Positions 8,605 through 18,500 of a DNA stretch of 38,786 bases are shown one piece after another; within the stretch, counting starts at the first letter, position 1; each line of letters opens with the position of its first letter. Source of the stretch: Deltaproteobacteria bacterium (GTDB lineage: Bacteria; Desulfobacterota; Binatia; Binatales; Binataceae); contig PLDK01000010.1 in NCBI GenBank assembly GCA_003135135.1, positions 1 through 38,786 on the forward strand. Direction: 5' to 3'. Below the pieces are notes generated by a model. That model ran no database searches, had not been told where the DNA came from, and saw nothing but the letters and a program-made list of their open reading frames with translations. Both the position numbers and the translations under genes were made by a program.

Positions 8605-8905
8605 CTTCGAACAGTTCGGAGAACAACTCGCGGACCCTGCTCTTCGCCTCGCGCAACGCCTGGCGGCCCTTCGAAGTTGCTTTGTAGAGACGGCGGGCAT
8701 GCTGGCCTTTCCTTTTCTCGAAGGAGCGCAGATAGCCTTCGCGTTCCAATCCATGCAGCAGGGGATATAGGGTCCCAGCGCTCAGCCGGTAACCATGGCG
8801 CCCCAGCTCTTCGATAATCCCCAAGCCGAAGATCGGCTCTTTCGACGCATGGTGAAGGATGTGCAGCCGGATCAGACCCGAATAGATTGCGTTAGATGCC
8901 GCCAC
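8597..8905 (-). CDS. PadR-family transcriptional regulator
   Basis: The 102-residue protein is a compact PadR winged helix. It has an N-terminal helical segment, the GLGIIEEL region, the recognition-helix motif LSAGTLYPLLHGLEREGYL, and a wing with RRLYKATSKGRQAL. PadR proteins are mostly repressors whose DNA binding is relieved by a ligand. It is the first gene of the unit with chrA and an outer-membrane-like gene, so it most likely autoregulates that unit. A perfect 12-bp palindrome just upstream (8918-8929) is a candidate operator. The inducer is unknown. Linkage to chrA suggests chromate or oxidative stress, but the protein itself does not show this. Confidence 0.9.
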   Translation of the reverse strand: MAASNAIYSGLIRLHILHHASKEPIFGLGIIEELGRHGYRLSAGTLYPLLHGLEREGYLRSFEKRKGQHARRLYKATSKGRQALREAKSRVRELFSELFEDE

Positions 8906-8917
8906 GTACTATCGTCT

Positions 8918-8929
8918 TTCGATATCGAA
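8918..8929. promoter_or_regulatory. Perfect 12-bp palindrome TTCGATATCGAA, candidate PadR operator
   Basis: The palindrome lies 12 bases upstream of the padR ATG, in the 159-bp gap between padR (minus) and the DoxX gene (plus). A perfect inverted repeat so close to an autoregulated repressor gene is a natural operator candidate. It does not match the ATGT/ACAT arms known for some PadR proteins, so the assignment is inference. Confidence 0.4.
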
Positions 8930-8950
8930 TTAAGCTAACAATGCCAGGCA

Positions 8951-8998
8951 GAGAGCGCAAGTCCGGCGCGCCGGACTTTGCAGACTGTCGGCGCTCTC
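8951..8998. repeat. Nested inverted repeats with a 20-bp perfect palindrome
   Basis: Positions 8959-8978 form a perfect 20-bp palindrome (AAGTCCGGCGCGCCGGACTT). It is enclosed by outer arms GAGAGCGC (8951-8958) and GCGCTCTC (8991-8998), which are also exact complements, so the whole 48 bp can fold as a cruciform or stem. It sits between the divergent padR and DoxX genes, in the 5' leader or promoter of the DoxX gene. A tract of seven T's lies 15 bases beyond (9014-9020), so an attenuator is possible. Confidence 0.6.
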
Positions 8999-9064
8999 CG
9001 CCGCCGCGCAGGAGTTTTTTTGCACGAATAGCTGATGCAGGTGTGGACGGTATCTGGAGTGACC

Positions 9065-9511
9065 ATGAACAAGTTTTTGGTTTCCAGCCGGAATGCCGGG
9101 AGCGTGATTTTCATCCGACTGGCTGTGGGGCTGATCTTCCTGACCCAGGGCATCCTCAAATACATCGACCCTCACATGGGCGTTCTTCGGTTTGCCAAAG
9201 TCGGATTTCCGTACCCCGGATACACGGCGCATTTCGTGGGAACCTTCGAGATTGCTTGCGGCCTGCTGGTCTTGTTCGGTCTGTTCACGAGCGTCGCCAG
9301 CATTCCACTCCTGATCGTAATCCTGACGGCGATCGCGACGACCAAGATCCCGGAACTGTTCCACTCCGGCCAGGGCTTCTGGTTCATGGTAAGCGACGCA
9401 CGGACGGACTTCGCGATGACGATGAGCTTGCTTTTCCTAATGAGTGCTGGAGCCGGGTCATGGTCTCTCGACGCGTGGTTGCGGGAAGAAACCTCGCACG
9501 AAGCAAGTTAG
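9065..9511 (+). CDS. DoxX-family membrane protein
   Basis: The 148-residue protein has four hydrophobic segments and the DoxX pattern: IRLAVGLIFLTQGILKY in the first helix, FVGTFEIACGLLVLFGL in the second, then ASIPLLIVILTAIATTK. DoxX relatives are small inner-membrane proteins linked to redox or thiosulfate-quinone chemistry and to oxidative-stress tolerance; the activity of this subgroup is not known. The ATG at 9065 is chosen over an upstream one at 9035 because GGAG (9056-9059) stands 5 bases before it. It is divergent from padR-chrA, and the shared intergenic region holds two palindromes. Co-regulation with the chrA unit is plausible but unproven. Confidence 0.85.
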   Translation: MNKFLVSSRNAGSVIFIRLAVGLIFLTQGILKYIDPHMGVLRFAKVGFPYPGYTAHFVGTFEIACGLLVLFGLFTSVASIPLLIVILTAIATTKIPELFHSGQGFWFMVSDARTDFAMTMSLLFLMSAGAGSWSLDAWLREETSHEAS

Positions 9512-9609
9512 CCGTGGTCGAGAATCCGCGCCCGCCCCGCCGCTGGCGATTGCGGCGGTGCGATACGGCGGACTTGCATCCAAACTTGAACGGATGAAAC
9601 AATCCAGCC

Positions 9610-9975
9610 GTGCCGCTCAGCAATCCCGCAGACGATCCGTTCACAAAACTCGCGCAAAACCTTGGCGAACTCGAGATTGTGATCGGCGAGCGCGCGCGGC
9701 CTGCGATTGCCGGGGTGCGCGAGGGGCTGCGCGACGCGCTCGCATGCCGCGAGCGTGGCGACATGCCCGGGTCGATCGCGGCGATTCGTATCGCGATGGA
9801 ACGGCTGGCTAATCTCGGCAGCACGCTCGATCCGGAAGAGGGCGCGATGATGCGGGTTATCGCGGAACGATTCACCGCCGCGCTCGGCGCCGGCCACAAG
9901 GGTGACGCGAAGAGCGTCGTGGACGTGATGCGTCGCAAGGCCGGCGACACCAAGGACGACGACAAGGATTGGTGA
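9610..9975 (+). CDS. Hypothetical helical protein
   Basis: The 121-residue product starts at a GTG (9610); no in-frame ATG is available and the ribosome binding site is weak. The chain is almost wholly helical and ends in a very acidic tail (DTKDDDKDW). I do not recognise the family and see no catalytic motif or membrane segment. Third codon positions are strongly G or C, like the surrounding genes, which supports coding on this strand over the long antisense frame. A predicted promoter for transketolase follows, so this gene is probably a separate unit. Confidence 0.55.
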   Translation: MPLSNPADDPFTKLAQNLGELEIVIGERARPAIAGVREGLRDALACRERGDMPGSIAAIRIAMERLANLGSTLDPEEGAMMRVIAERFTAALGAGHKGDAKSVVDVMRRKAGDTKDDDKDW

Positions 9976-10019
9976 CCGCGGCCCCGGAATTGGCGTCCGC
10001 GCGCGTCGCGCAGGCGGAT

Positions 10020-10047
10020 TTGACAACATCCGCCACTAAAGTAAAAA
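10020..10047 (+). promoter_or_regulatory. Predicted sigma-70 promoter of tkt
   Basis: TTGACA at 10020-10025 and TAAAAA at 10042-10047 are separated by 16 bases, close to the sigma-70 consensus. The tkt start codon is 27 bases downstream of the -10 box. The -35 box lies in the loop of a small hairpin (GGCGGAT and ATCCGCC arms). Confidence 0.5.
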
Positions 10048-10074
10048 AGTGAAGGACTAAAAGCGGCGGATTCG

Positions 10075-12138
10075 ATGACCGCCCCAAAACCACACGGTGG
10101 GGACATCTTGGCGATTGCAGCGCAAAACAAAGTGAACTGGTCCGGCCTGGACCAAACCTGTATCAACGCGATTCGCGTGCTGACTATCGACGCGGTCCAA
10201 AAAGCCAACTCAGGGCATTGCGGATTGCCGATGGCAATGGCGCCGGTCGGCTATCTGCTCTATACGCGGTTCATGCGCCACAACCCGAAAAATCCGGAGT
10301 GGTTCGGGCGCGATCGTTTTGTGCTGTCGGCCGGCCACGGCTCGATGCTCCTCTACAGCCTGCTCCATCTGACCGGCTACGACGTTTCGCTCGACGACAT
10401 CAAGCAATTTCGCCAGCTCGGAAGCAAAACGCCCGGACATCCCGAGTACGGCGTGACCGAAGGCGTCGAGACAACCACCGGCCCGCTCGGCCAAGGCTTC
10501 GGCAACGGGGTTGGAATGGCGATGGCGGCGAAGCATCTCGAAGCACGCTTCGAGCGCGACAAATCGGGGCTGTTCGATCATCGCATCTTCGGCATTTGCA
10601 GCGATGGCGACTTGATGGAAGGTGTCGCCAGCGAGGCGGCGTCGATCGCGGGTCATCTCGGGCTGGGCAACATCGTCTATATCTACGACGACAACCACGT
10701 GACCATCGACGGCCATACCGAGCTCAGCTTCGACGAGGACGTGTGCAAACGATTCGACGCTTACAAATGGCATACGCAGGTCGTCGAGGATGCGAACGAT
10801 CTCGCGGCGCTGTCGAAGGCGATCGAAAAAGCAATCAAGGAGACGAGCCGGCCGTCGCTGATTCGGGTCCGCTCGATCATCGGCTACGGCAGCCCGCATA
10901 AGCAGGGGACCTCGGCCGCGCACAGCAATCCGCTCGGCGTCGAAGAGGTGAAGCTGACCAAGGAATTCTACGGATATCCGACTGAGCCGCCATTCTTCGT
11001 TGCCGACGATGTGCTGGCGCATTTCCACGAATGCGTCGAGCGTGGCGAGGACCTGGAGCACGCGTGGAACGCGAAGTTCGCGGCATACTCAAAAAAAAAT
11101 TCCGCCGAGGCCGCCGAATTCCAGGCGGCGCTGGCGAAAGATCTGCCGACAGGATGGGACGCCGAGCTGCCGGTCTTCACGCCCAAGGACAGCCTCGCAA
11201 CCCGAGTATCGGCCTCGCAGGCCGAGGCGGCGATCGGGAAAAAAGTCTGGAACCTGTTCGGCGGCTCCGCCGACCTGAACGAGTCCACCTTCACCGACGT
11301 CAAGGATGGCGGCGACTTCGAGCGCGGGCATTTCGAAGGCCGCAATCCGCATTTCGGAATCCGCGAGCACGGCATGTGCGCGATCCTCAACGGCATCGCG
11401 GTGCACGGCGGCTTCATCCCCTACGGTTCGAGCTTCCTGTGCTTTACCGACTACGCTCGGCCGTCGATTCGGCTGGCGGCGATGATGGAACTCCAGGTGG
11501 TGTTCGTCTTCACTCATGATTCAATCGGCGTGGGCGAGGACGGCCCGACTCACGAACCAATCGAGCATCTATCGTCGCTGCGCGCGATTCCCCATCTCAC
11601 CGTGATTCGCCCCGGCGATGCGAACGAGGCGGTCGAGGCCTGGCGCACCGTCATGACTCACACGCATGGCCCGGTGCTGCTCGCGCTCTCGCGCCAGAAG
11701 GTTCCGACGCTCGATCGCACGAAGCTGGCGCCCGCCAGCGGCGTCCGGCGCGGCGCGTACGTGCTGAGCGAGAGCGCCGGACGGCCCCCGGAAATCATTC
11801 TGATTGGGTCCGGGTCGGAACTGTCGCTGGTCGTCGATGCGAAAGCGAAGCTTGAAGAGAAGGGCAAGTCGGTCCGGGTGGTAAGCATGCCCAGCGAGAA
11901 TATTTTCGAGAAGCAGGACCAGGCCTATCGCGACTCGGTTCTGCCGCCGGGCATTCGCCGCCGGCTCGCGGTCGAAGCGGGCGCGCCGATGTCATGGTAC
12001 CGATGGGTCGGACTCGACGGCGAGATTATCGGGATGACGACTTTCGGCGCGTCGGGCAAGTACGAAGAAGTGATGAAGCATTTCGGCTTCAGCGTGGACA
12101 ACGTCGTCGAGCGCGCGCTGAAATTGCTCGCGCGCTAG
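10075..12138 (+). CDS. tkt: Transketolase
   Basis: Transketolase moves two-carbon ketol units between sugar phosphates in the non-oxidative pentose phosphate pathway, using thiamine diphosphate and a divalent metal. The 687-residue length is normal. The N-terminal domain has [11 protein letters not shown], the [14 protein letters not shown] motif and the cofactor/metal motif SDGDLMEG ending in YDDN. The pyrimidine domain has the catalytic glutamate region [14 protein letters not shown] and the phosphate-binding [14 protein letters not shown]. The C-terminal domain is complete. The next gene, 82 bases downstream, encodes 6-phosphogluconolactonase, so the two form a pentose phosphate cluster. 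A near-consensus promoter lies just upstream. Confidence 0.97.
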   Translation: MTAPKPHGGDILAIAAQNKVNWSGLDQTCINAIRVLTIDAVQKANSGHCGLPMAMAPVGYLLYTRFMRHNPKNPEWFGRDRFVLSAGHGSMLLYSLLHLTGYDVSLDDIKQFRQLGSKTPGHPEYGVTEGVETTTGPLGQGFGNGVGMAMAAKHLEARFERDKSGLFDHRIFGICSDGDLMEGVASEAASIAGHLGLGNIVYIYDDNHVTIDGHTELSFDEDVCKRFDAYKWHTQVVEDANDLAALSKAIEKAIKETSRPSLIRVRSIIGYGSPHKQGTSAAHSNPLGVEEVKLTKEFYGYPTEPPFFVADDVLAHFHECVERGEDLEHAWNAKFAAYSKKNSAEAAEFQAALAKDLPTGWDAELPVFTPKDSLATRVSASQAEAAIGKKVWNLFGGSADLNESTFTDVKDGGDFERGHFEGRNPHFGIREHGMCAILNGIAVHGGFIPYGSSFLCFTDYARPSIRLAAMMELQVVFVFTHDSIGVGEDGPTHEPIEHLSSLRAIPHLTVIRPGDANEAVEAWRTVMTHTHGPVLLALSRQKVPTLDRTKLAPASGVRRGAYVLSESAGRPPEIILIGSGSELSLVVDAKAKLEEKGKSVRVVSMPSENIFEKQDQAYRDSVLPPGIRRRLAVEAGAPMSWYRWVGLDGEIIGMTTFGASGKYEEVMKHFGFSVDNVVERALKLLAR

Positions 12139-12220
12139 CGGGCAAAGCGCAACGATCTGGCGCGGACCGGGCGTCATCGGCTAACTTTGCGTTCTCGACT
12201 CCATTGCCGGACGGACTGGT

Positions 12221-12964
12221 ATGCCTCAACCGAAATTGATCATTCTGAACGACGCGCAGGAACTCTACATCCGTGCCGCCGAAGAAACGGCGCACATCAC
12301 CGGCGAGGCGATCTGCACTCACGGCGAGTTCATGCTCTGTCTCTCGGGCGGTTCGACGCCCGCGGCCACCTACGATTTGCTTGCGACGCGGTTTCATCTG
12401 AGCGTCGATTGGAAGGAAGTGCAATTTTTCTGGGGCGACGAACGATGCGTCCCGCCCGATCACGCCGAGAGCAATTACGCGATGGCGAATCGCATGATGC
12501 TGAGCAAGCTGGCGCTGCGGCCGGACCAGGTGCATCGGATGCGCGGCGAAGACCCGCCGGCGTCGGCGGCTGCCGCTTACGAAGATGAATTGCGAAAACG
12601 GTTCGGCCTTGGCGACGGTGAATTCCCGCGCTTCGACCTCGTGATGCTGGGGCTTGGCGACAATCGCCATACTGCATCGCTGTTTCCGGGTGACTCTGCG
12701 ATTCACGAAACGCAGCGCCTGGTGGTCGCCGTGGAGGTTGACGCCGAGCCGCGCAAGCGCCTCACGATCACGCCGCCGGTGATCAACAATGCGCAGCGCG
12801 TGATGTTCCTGGTGGCGGGGCAGAGCAAGGCGGCGGCGGTGAAAGATATCCTGGAAGGACCGCGCGACCCGGACAAGTTCCCCGCGCAGATCGTTGCGCC
12901 GCAAGACGGCGAGGTCATTTGGCTTCTCGACAAGGCCGCCGCCAGTCTGCTTTCGCCGCGCTGA
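12221..12964 (+). CDS. pgl: 6-phosphogluconolactonase
   Basis: This enzyme hydrolyses 6-phosphogluconolactone in the oxidative pentose phosphate pathway. The 247-residue product shows the family signatures: LCLSGGSTPAATYDLL, QFFWGDERCVPPDHAESNY, and the active-site segment LGLGDNRHTASLFPG. The segment normally reads GxGxDGHTASLFPG. The catalytic His and ASLFPG are kept but the preceding DG is NR here, an unusual substitution. The C-terminal NNAQRVMFLVAGQSKA region is typical. Close linkage to tkt supports the role. Glucosamine-6-phosphate deaminases are related, but SGGSTP with ASLFPG points to the lactonase. Confidence 0.92.
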   Translation: MPQPKLIILNDAQELYIRAAEETAHITGEAICTHGEFMLCLSGGSTPAATYDLLATRFHLSVDWKEVQFFWGDERCVPPDHAESNYAMANRMMLSKLALRPDQVHRMRGEDPPASAAAAYEDELRKRFGLGDGEFPRFDLVMLGLGDNRHTASLFPGDSAIHETQRLVVAVEVDAEPRKRLTITPPVINNAQRVMFLVAGQSKAAAVKDILEGPRDPDKFPAQIVAPQDGEVIWLLDKAAASLLSPR

Positions 12965-13007
12965 CCCAGGCAGGCCGCGTGCCGCGCGGCGTCAAAGGAT
13001 AGTAGCG

Positions 13008-13556
13008 ATGTTTCGATTCGTATTGCGCCACTTCACCGCGGTTCTCATCGTCGCCGCAGTCGCCGGCTGGGCGCTGTTTTACCTGCCGCGGACTCCGAGC
13101 TGGACCGTGCTCCGGATGAAGCAGGCCATCGACGCGCGCGACGGCGACGGCGCTTCCCGATACGTCGATTTTGAAAGCGTCGTGAAGCATGCGGGTTACG
13201 AGATGGTGCGCAAGCAGGGCGCGAGCGACCCGCTAAGCGCGATGATCGGTACCGCGGCGATCGATCTTTTTGCCAAGCCGATGGCGCAGATAACGCAGGC
13301 GTGGGCGGTCAAGAAAGTCGATGACGGTGCGCGCGAAGTGCAGATGCCCGGCGCGGCCGTGGCGGCCTCGATCGTGCTCCTGCATCGAAACGGCGACACC
13401 GCGTTCACGGACTTCAAGGACAACAAGGGGCAGGAGTGGGAAATCCACATGGCGCGCGGTGAGGACGGCGAATGGCGCGTTACTGAAATCAAAAACATCG
13501 AGCAACTGCTCCAGAAGCTCCAGCGCGACCAGGCAAAGCATCTCAACGCGCCGTAG
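13008..13556 (+). CDS. DUF2939 family membrane-anchored protein
   Basis: The 182-residue protein has one N-terminal membrane anchor ([18 protein letters not shown]), then SPSW-like [27 protein letters not shown]. That pattern is characteristic of DUF2939: a short helix-turn domain with repeated 'ai..rD...l..yVDF'. The function of the family is unknown. The ATG at 13008 is preceded by AAGGA (12994-12999 region) at good distance; a longer in-frame start overlaps pgl and lacks a site. It lies between pgl and typA, and a separate promoter serves typA, so it may be the last gene of the tkt-pgl unit. Confidence 0.8.
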   Translation: MFRFVLRHFTAVLIVAAVAGWALFYLPRTPSWTVLRMKQAIDARDGDGASRYVDFESVVKHAGYEMVRKQGASDPLSAMIGTAAIDLFAKPMAQITQAWAVKKVDDGAREVQMPGAAVAASIVLLHRNGDTAFTDFKDNKGQEWEIHMARGEDGEWRVTEIKNIEQLLQKLQRDQAKHLNAP

Positions 13557-13600
13557 CCGGGGCGTTACGGGAATGTTGCGCCGTGGTGCGCGCGCCTGCG

Positions 13601-13629
13601 TTTACTCCGCGCCCAGCGACAGGTACAAT
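13601..13629 (+). promoter_or_regulatory. Predicted sigma-70 promoter of typA
   Basis: TTTACT at 13601-13606 and TACAAT at 13624-13629 are separated by exactly 17 bases. The typA ATG is 58 bases beyond the -10 box. Spacing and match are good for a sigma-70 promoter in GC-rich DNA. Confidence 0.6.
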
Positions 13630-13687
13630 AGAGCACACACGCGGGCGAACCCATGAGGCTCGGCCGCGCTTTAGCATCCGGAACAAA

Positions 13688-15535
13688 ATGAGACGTCCAG
13701 ACATAAGAAATTTAGCAATCGTCGCCCATGTCGATCACGGTAAAACCACTTTGGTCGATGCGATGCTGCGGCAGTCGGGCGTGTTCCGCGCCAACGAGCA
13801 GGTGATCGATCGCGTGATGGATTCCAACGCGCTCGAGCGCGAACGCGGCATCACGATCATGGCCAAGAACACCTCGATCCTGTGGGGTGAAACGCGCATC
13901 AACATCGTCGATACTCCCGGTCACTCGGATTTCGGCGGCGAGGTCGAGCGCACTCTGTCGATGGTGGACGGCATATTGCTGTTGGTCGATGCGTGCGAGG
14001 GGCCGCTGCCGCAGACGCGGTTCGTGCTCAAGAAGGCGCTCGAGTCGAACCTGCCCGCGATCGTCTGCATCAACAAAATAGATCGTGCCGACGCGCGCGC
14101 GCCCGAGGTTCTCGACGAGGTGTACGATCTGTTCATCGATCTCGGCGCCAACGAAAGCCAGCTCGATTTCCCGGTGCTCTATACGCAGGCCCGCGCCGGC
14201 ACCGCATCGCTCAGGCTCGACGTCCCGAGCGAAAACCTGGTCCCGCTGTTCGACGCGATCGTCGCGCACCTGCCCGGCCCCGAAGTCGATCCCGAAGCGA
14301 CGCTGCAATTCCAGGTCAATAATATCGACTACGACGATTACGTCGGCCGCCTCGCGGTCGGCAGAATCATCGCCGGCTCGATGACGGTGGCGCAGAACTA
14401 TTCGCTGTGCCGGCGCGACGGCAAGACGGTGGTCTGCAAGGTCGCACACATCTACGGATGGCAGGGGCTCACGCGCGTCGAGCGTGAAACCGCCCGCGCG
14501 GGCGAGATAGTGATCGTGGCGGGCGTCGAGGACATCGCGATCGGCGAAACGATCGCCGACCTCGAGAACCCGCGTCCGCTGCCGCCGATTCGCATCGACG
14601 AGCCGACCGTGGCGATGACTTTCTCGGTGAACAATTCGCCATGGGCGGGCCGCGAAGGAGATTTCGTCACCTCGCGCAAGCTGGGCGAACGGATCGAATT
14701 CGAAGCGCGGCGCAACGTCAGCACTCGCGTCGAGCAACTGACGCCCGACGCCTGGCGTGTGATGGGCCGCGGCGAATTGCAGCTCGCGGTGATTGTCGAG
14801 ACCATGCGCCGCGAAGGCTTCGAGATGCAGGTCTCGAAGCCCACCGTCATCACCAAGCAGACCGGCGGCGAGATACTCGAGCCGATGGAGATGCTGGTGA
14901 TCGACATCCCGGCGGAATGTATCGGCGTGGTCACGCAGATGCTCTCGGCGCGCAAGGGCAAGATGCGCACGATGGTCACCCATGCGAGCAGCCGCGTACG
15001 CCTTGAATACGACATTCCCGCGCGCGGCCTGATCGGGTTTCGCGGCCGATTTCTCGAAAACACCCGCGGCAACGGCCTGATGAATACGTTGTTCAACGGC
15101 TACGCGCCGTGGTCGGGAACGATTCGCTCGCGCGCCAACGGGGCGATGATTTCCGATCGCGAGGGCGCCACCACGGCTTACGCGATCTTTCATTTGCAGG
15201 AGCGCGGGATATTCTTCGTCGGACCCGGCGAGCCGGTATACGAAGGGATGATCGTCGGCGAGTATGCCCGTGAGATAAACTTGCCCGTCAATGCTTGCCG
15301 TGAAAAAAAGCTAAGCAACATGCGCGCGTCGGGCCATGATGAAGCGATTCGGCTTTCGCCGCCACGCATTCCGACGCTGGATGCGGCGCTGGAATGGATC
15401 GACGAGGAAGAGCTGGTCGAGGTCACGCCGAAGTCGGTGCGGCTGCGCAACCGCGTGCTCAAGACGGCGCTCAGGAACAAGCATCGTGCGGGATACATCG
15501 ACGCGCCGCCGGCGGAGATGGCCGAAAGCAACTGA
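13688..15535 (+). CDS. typA: Ribosome-associated GTPase TypA/BipA
   Basis: TypA is a translational GTPase related to EF-G and LepA that acts on the ribosome, with roles in 50S assembly and stress adaptation. The 615-residue length is normal. All G motifs are present: AHVDHGKTT (13-21), the switch I segment [19 protein letters not shown], and NKIDR. Domain II, the EF-G-like domains and the TypA-specific C-terminal domain follow ([27 protein letters not shown]). The ATG at 13688 directly precedes the conserved [17 protein letters not shown]; a longer reading from 13583 covers the promoter and leader and is rejected. An AsmA-like gene follows after 60 bases. Confidence 0.97.
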   Translation: MRRPDIRNLAIVAHVDHGKTTLVDAMLRQSGVFRANEQVIDRVMDSNALERERGITIMAKNTSILWGETRINIVDTPGHSDFGGEVERTLSMVDGILLLVDACEGPLPQTRFVLKKALESNLPAIVCINKIDRADARAPEVLDEVYDLFIDLGANESQLDFPVLYTQARAGTASLRLDVPSENLVPLFDAIVAHLPGPEVDPEATLQFQVNNIDYDDYVGRLAVGRIIAGSMTVAQNYSLCRRDGKTVVCKVAHIYGWQGLTRVERETARAGEIVIVAGVEDIAIGETIADLENPRPLPPIRIDEPTVAMTFSVNNSPWAGREGDFVTSRKLGERIEFEARRNVSTRVEQLTPDAWRVMGRGELQLAVIVETMRREGFEMQVSKPTVITKQTGGEILEPMEMLVIDIPAECIGVVTQMLSARKGKMRTMVTHASSRVRLEYDIPARGLIGFRGRFLENTRGNGLMNTLFNGYAPWSGTIRSRANGAMISDREGATTAYAIFHLQERGIFFVGPGEPVYEGMIVGEYAREINLPVNACREKKLSNMRASGHDEAIRLSPPRIPTLDAALEWIDEEELVEVTPKSVRLRNRVLKTALRNKHRAGYIDAPPAEMAESN

Positions 15536-15595
15536 CCGCTTCATGAGCCAGGCGGACGGCGCCACAGCGGACGTGCGGAGCGCGTCACGGCAATC

Positions 15596-18500
15596 ATGAG
15601 ACTGGTCCGAATCGCCGCGCTTTGCGCGCTCATCGTGGCAGTCGTACTCGGCGCTTCGGCGGCGCTGATTGCAGCCAACCAGTCGCGCATCGTCGTTTAC
15701 GTTCTGGCCTCGGTCCGCAAGCGCACCGGCGTCGATATCATCCCGCGCGCCAGCTCGGTTCATCTCGGCACTCACCTGATAGTCGTCCTCGACCAGCCGC
15801 AGGTCATCGCCAACGGCCATGAGATCGTCAAGCTGAAGTCGCTGCGCGCGCTGGTCTCGTACCATTCGATTCTCGTGCGCAGCGGGCTTCCGCTCTACCG
15901 GCTGACCGCGACCAGTCCCGAAATCACGCTGCCGGTAGCCTCCTCCAACGCGGCCGCGGTCCCCATGCCGCGTCCTGGGGCGCAAACCATAAGCGCGCTG
16001 CAAGACGTGCTGCATGCGCTGGCGCGGATCGCGTGGCGCGTCGACGCGATCGACGCCACGGTGCGCTACGCCGACGGCGCCGAGCTTGCCAACCATGTTG
16101 GAATCGTCGCGTACCGCACCCACCGGGAGCCTTCCCTGTGGCTGCTCGGGTTCAGCGGCTCGGTGCTTGGATCGCCGGTTTCCGGAGCGCAGATAAGCGG
16201 GAAGATCGGTCTTGGCATCGGGAAAAATTCGCGGCCCGGCGAATTTGCGCATGGCCAGTTGTGGACCTGGGACGTTCCGCTGGACGGAATAGAGGCGGAG
16301 GGTTTCGGATTGGCCGGCGCGATACAGGGCAGCCTCAAGTTTTCACTTCATGACGATGGTTCGGTGACCGGCGAGACCGATGCGAGTGCGCAGAAGCTGC
16401 TGCTCAAGAGCCAGCGGCTCGCCGCGCCAGTCGATCTGGGCGACTACTCACTCCATACCGGCTTCGACATCACCGGCGGCAAGTATGCCGTCACGAAGAT
16501 CGTTTTGCGCAAGATCAACACGGCGGTGCTTTCCGGCTATACCGAGCTTCTGGGTCCTCAAAGCGGGAAACCGGAGTTGGGAATCCACGTTGGCGGGTTT
16601 AATTTCGACGCCGCTGCGGCCAAACAGACACTGCTGTCGGTCCGCCATCTGCCCGCCGACCTCGTGGATATGCTCAACCGGATCACACCCGGCAAGGTCA
16701 CCGTCGGCGACGCGACGCTCAGCGCCGCCCTCAGTGAAATTGAGACGGCGCCGCTCGATGCGATTCGCAGGAATCTGGTGGTCACCGGGACCATCGAGAA
16801 CGTCGGTTTCACAATTCCAACGGATACGAAGCTGCCACCGGTCGAAAATCTCAGCGCCCAGCTTGGGTACTCGAAAGGCTTGCTCACGATCTCGCAAGGC
16901 ACTGCGAAGTTTGGAAACTCTGCGCTCCACGACCTCGTCGCCAACGCCAACCTCGGCAATGGAATCGAGGGCGCGGACTATAAGACCAGCGTGGACGTTG
17001 ACGCAGACCTCGCCGAGCTCTATCCGGCCATCGCCAAGTCGCTCGATTTGTATCAACTGAAGGAACGCGATCGTCTCGAACGTCTGGGCGGCCGCGTCGA
17101 AATGGTTGCTAGCGCATCTGGAAAGCTGAGCGCGAAGACCCTGGATGCGCCCAAAGACTATCAGGTCCGCGCAGACGCAATAGGCGCCGTTCTCACTATC
17201 AAGGGTTCGCCCGGACCGCTCAAGGTTTCACGCGGCACCGTCACCATCAACCCAAGTTCGATCAAGTTCGACCATCTGATGCTGGCCGCGACCGGCGGCG
17301 ATGCGACGCTGGACGGCGCCGTGAATTTCGCAAAGCAGGGCATCGCGGTGCATGATCTGACGCTGGGACTTCATGATTTCCCGTCGGAAACATGGTTGGC
17401 GCTGCTGGTTGATCCGTCCGACTTCGCCGTGAGCGGGCCGATTGGCGGCAAGGTCGTTGTCAACAGCGATCCCGGCAATCCCGGCGCGATGACGCCCGAG
17501 GGCAAGCTGACGCTCGCAAAGGGCGGCGTGAAATTCAACTTCCTGCGCTCGCCAATCATGGTTCAAGGCGCGACGCTCACTATGCGCCGCAAGCAGCTGC
17601 TCTTGTCGATGCCGGGCTCGAAGCTCGAGGACCAGGCGATCGATTTCCGCATCACCGTACCCGACTACACGCATCCGTCGATTCGTATCGACGCCACCGT
17701 GCAGAAACTCGATCTCGAGGTGATGAACTTCGTGCGAATGCCGTGGTCGCCGGCCGCGCCGCCGATCCATTTTGAGGTTCCTTGCAGCGGGCATATCGAA
17801 GCGCGGGCGGGAAATCTCGCCGCCTTTGAGATGACCGACCTCAAGACCGATTTTACGCGCTCCCCGGCCGGCGATTGGCACGTTTATAACATGAGCGCGA
17901 CCTCTTATCGCGGAAAGATGAAGCTGGATCTCACCGGCCGTGCTCCGGACAACTGGATCCACGTGACGGGCAGCGCCACCGACATGGACCCTGCGCCGCT
18001 CTTCATGCTGGGCGGCAAGAACACCCAGTCGCCATTGCTGGGTCATCTTTTCCTCGGCATCGATCTGTGGGCCAACACCGACACAAACTTTTTCGAAACG
18101 CTTGCCGGCGACATGTCGGTGACGGTCAGAGACGGAACCCTCGACAAGTTTACGCTGCTTTCGCGCCTGCTCAGTTTTATCGACATCAAGAATTGGCTGA
18201 GCGCGCAGATTCCTGACCCGCGTGTCAATGGAATCCCGTTCAAAACGATCATCACCGATTTCAAGGGCGAGGGCGGGCTCTTCTACACGGATAATTTTGT
18301 GCTGCAGGGTCCCGTGATGGATATCACGGCGAACGGCAGCATTCAGTTCGGCGCGAGCGCGCTCGATATGCAGGTCGGCATGTTTCCGTTCGACACGGTG
18401 GATTGGGTGGTGAACCATATTCCACTGATCGGAAAACGCATCGGTGCGGGCACGGGTAAACTGCTCGCGGCGTACTTTCACGTTAGCGGCCAGGTGAGCG

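Noticed and set aside
13712-15193. 493-codon minus-strand frame antisense to typA.
   Set aside because: It mirrors the high-GC typA coding frame and has no protein-like pattern. TypA is certain.
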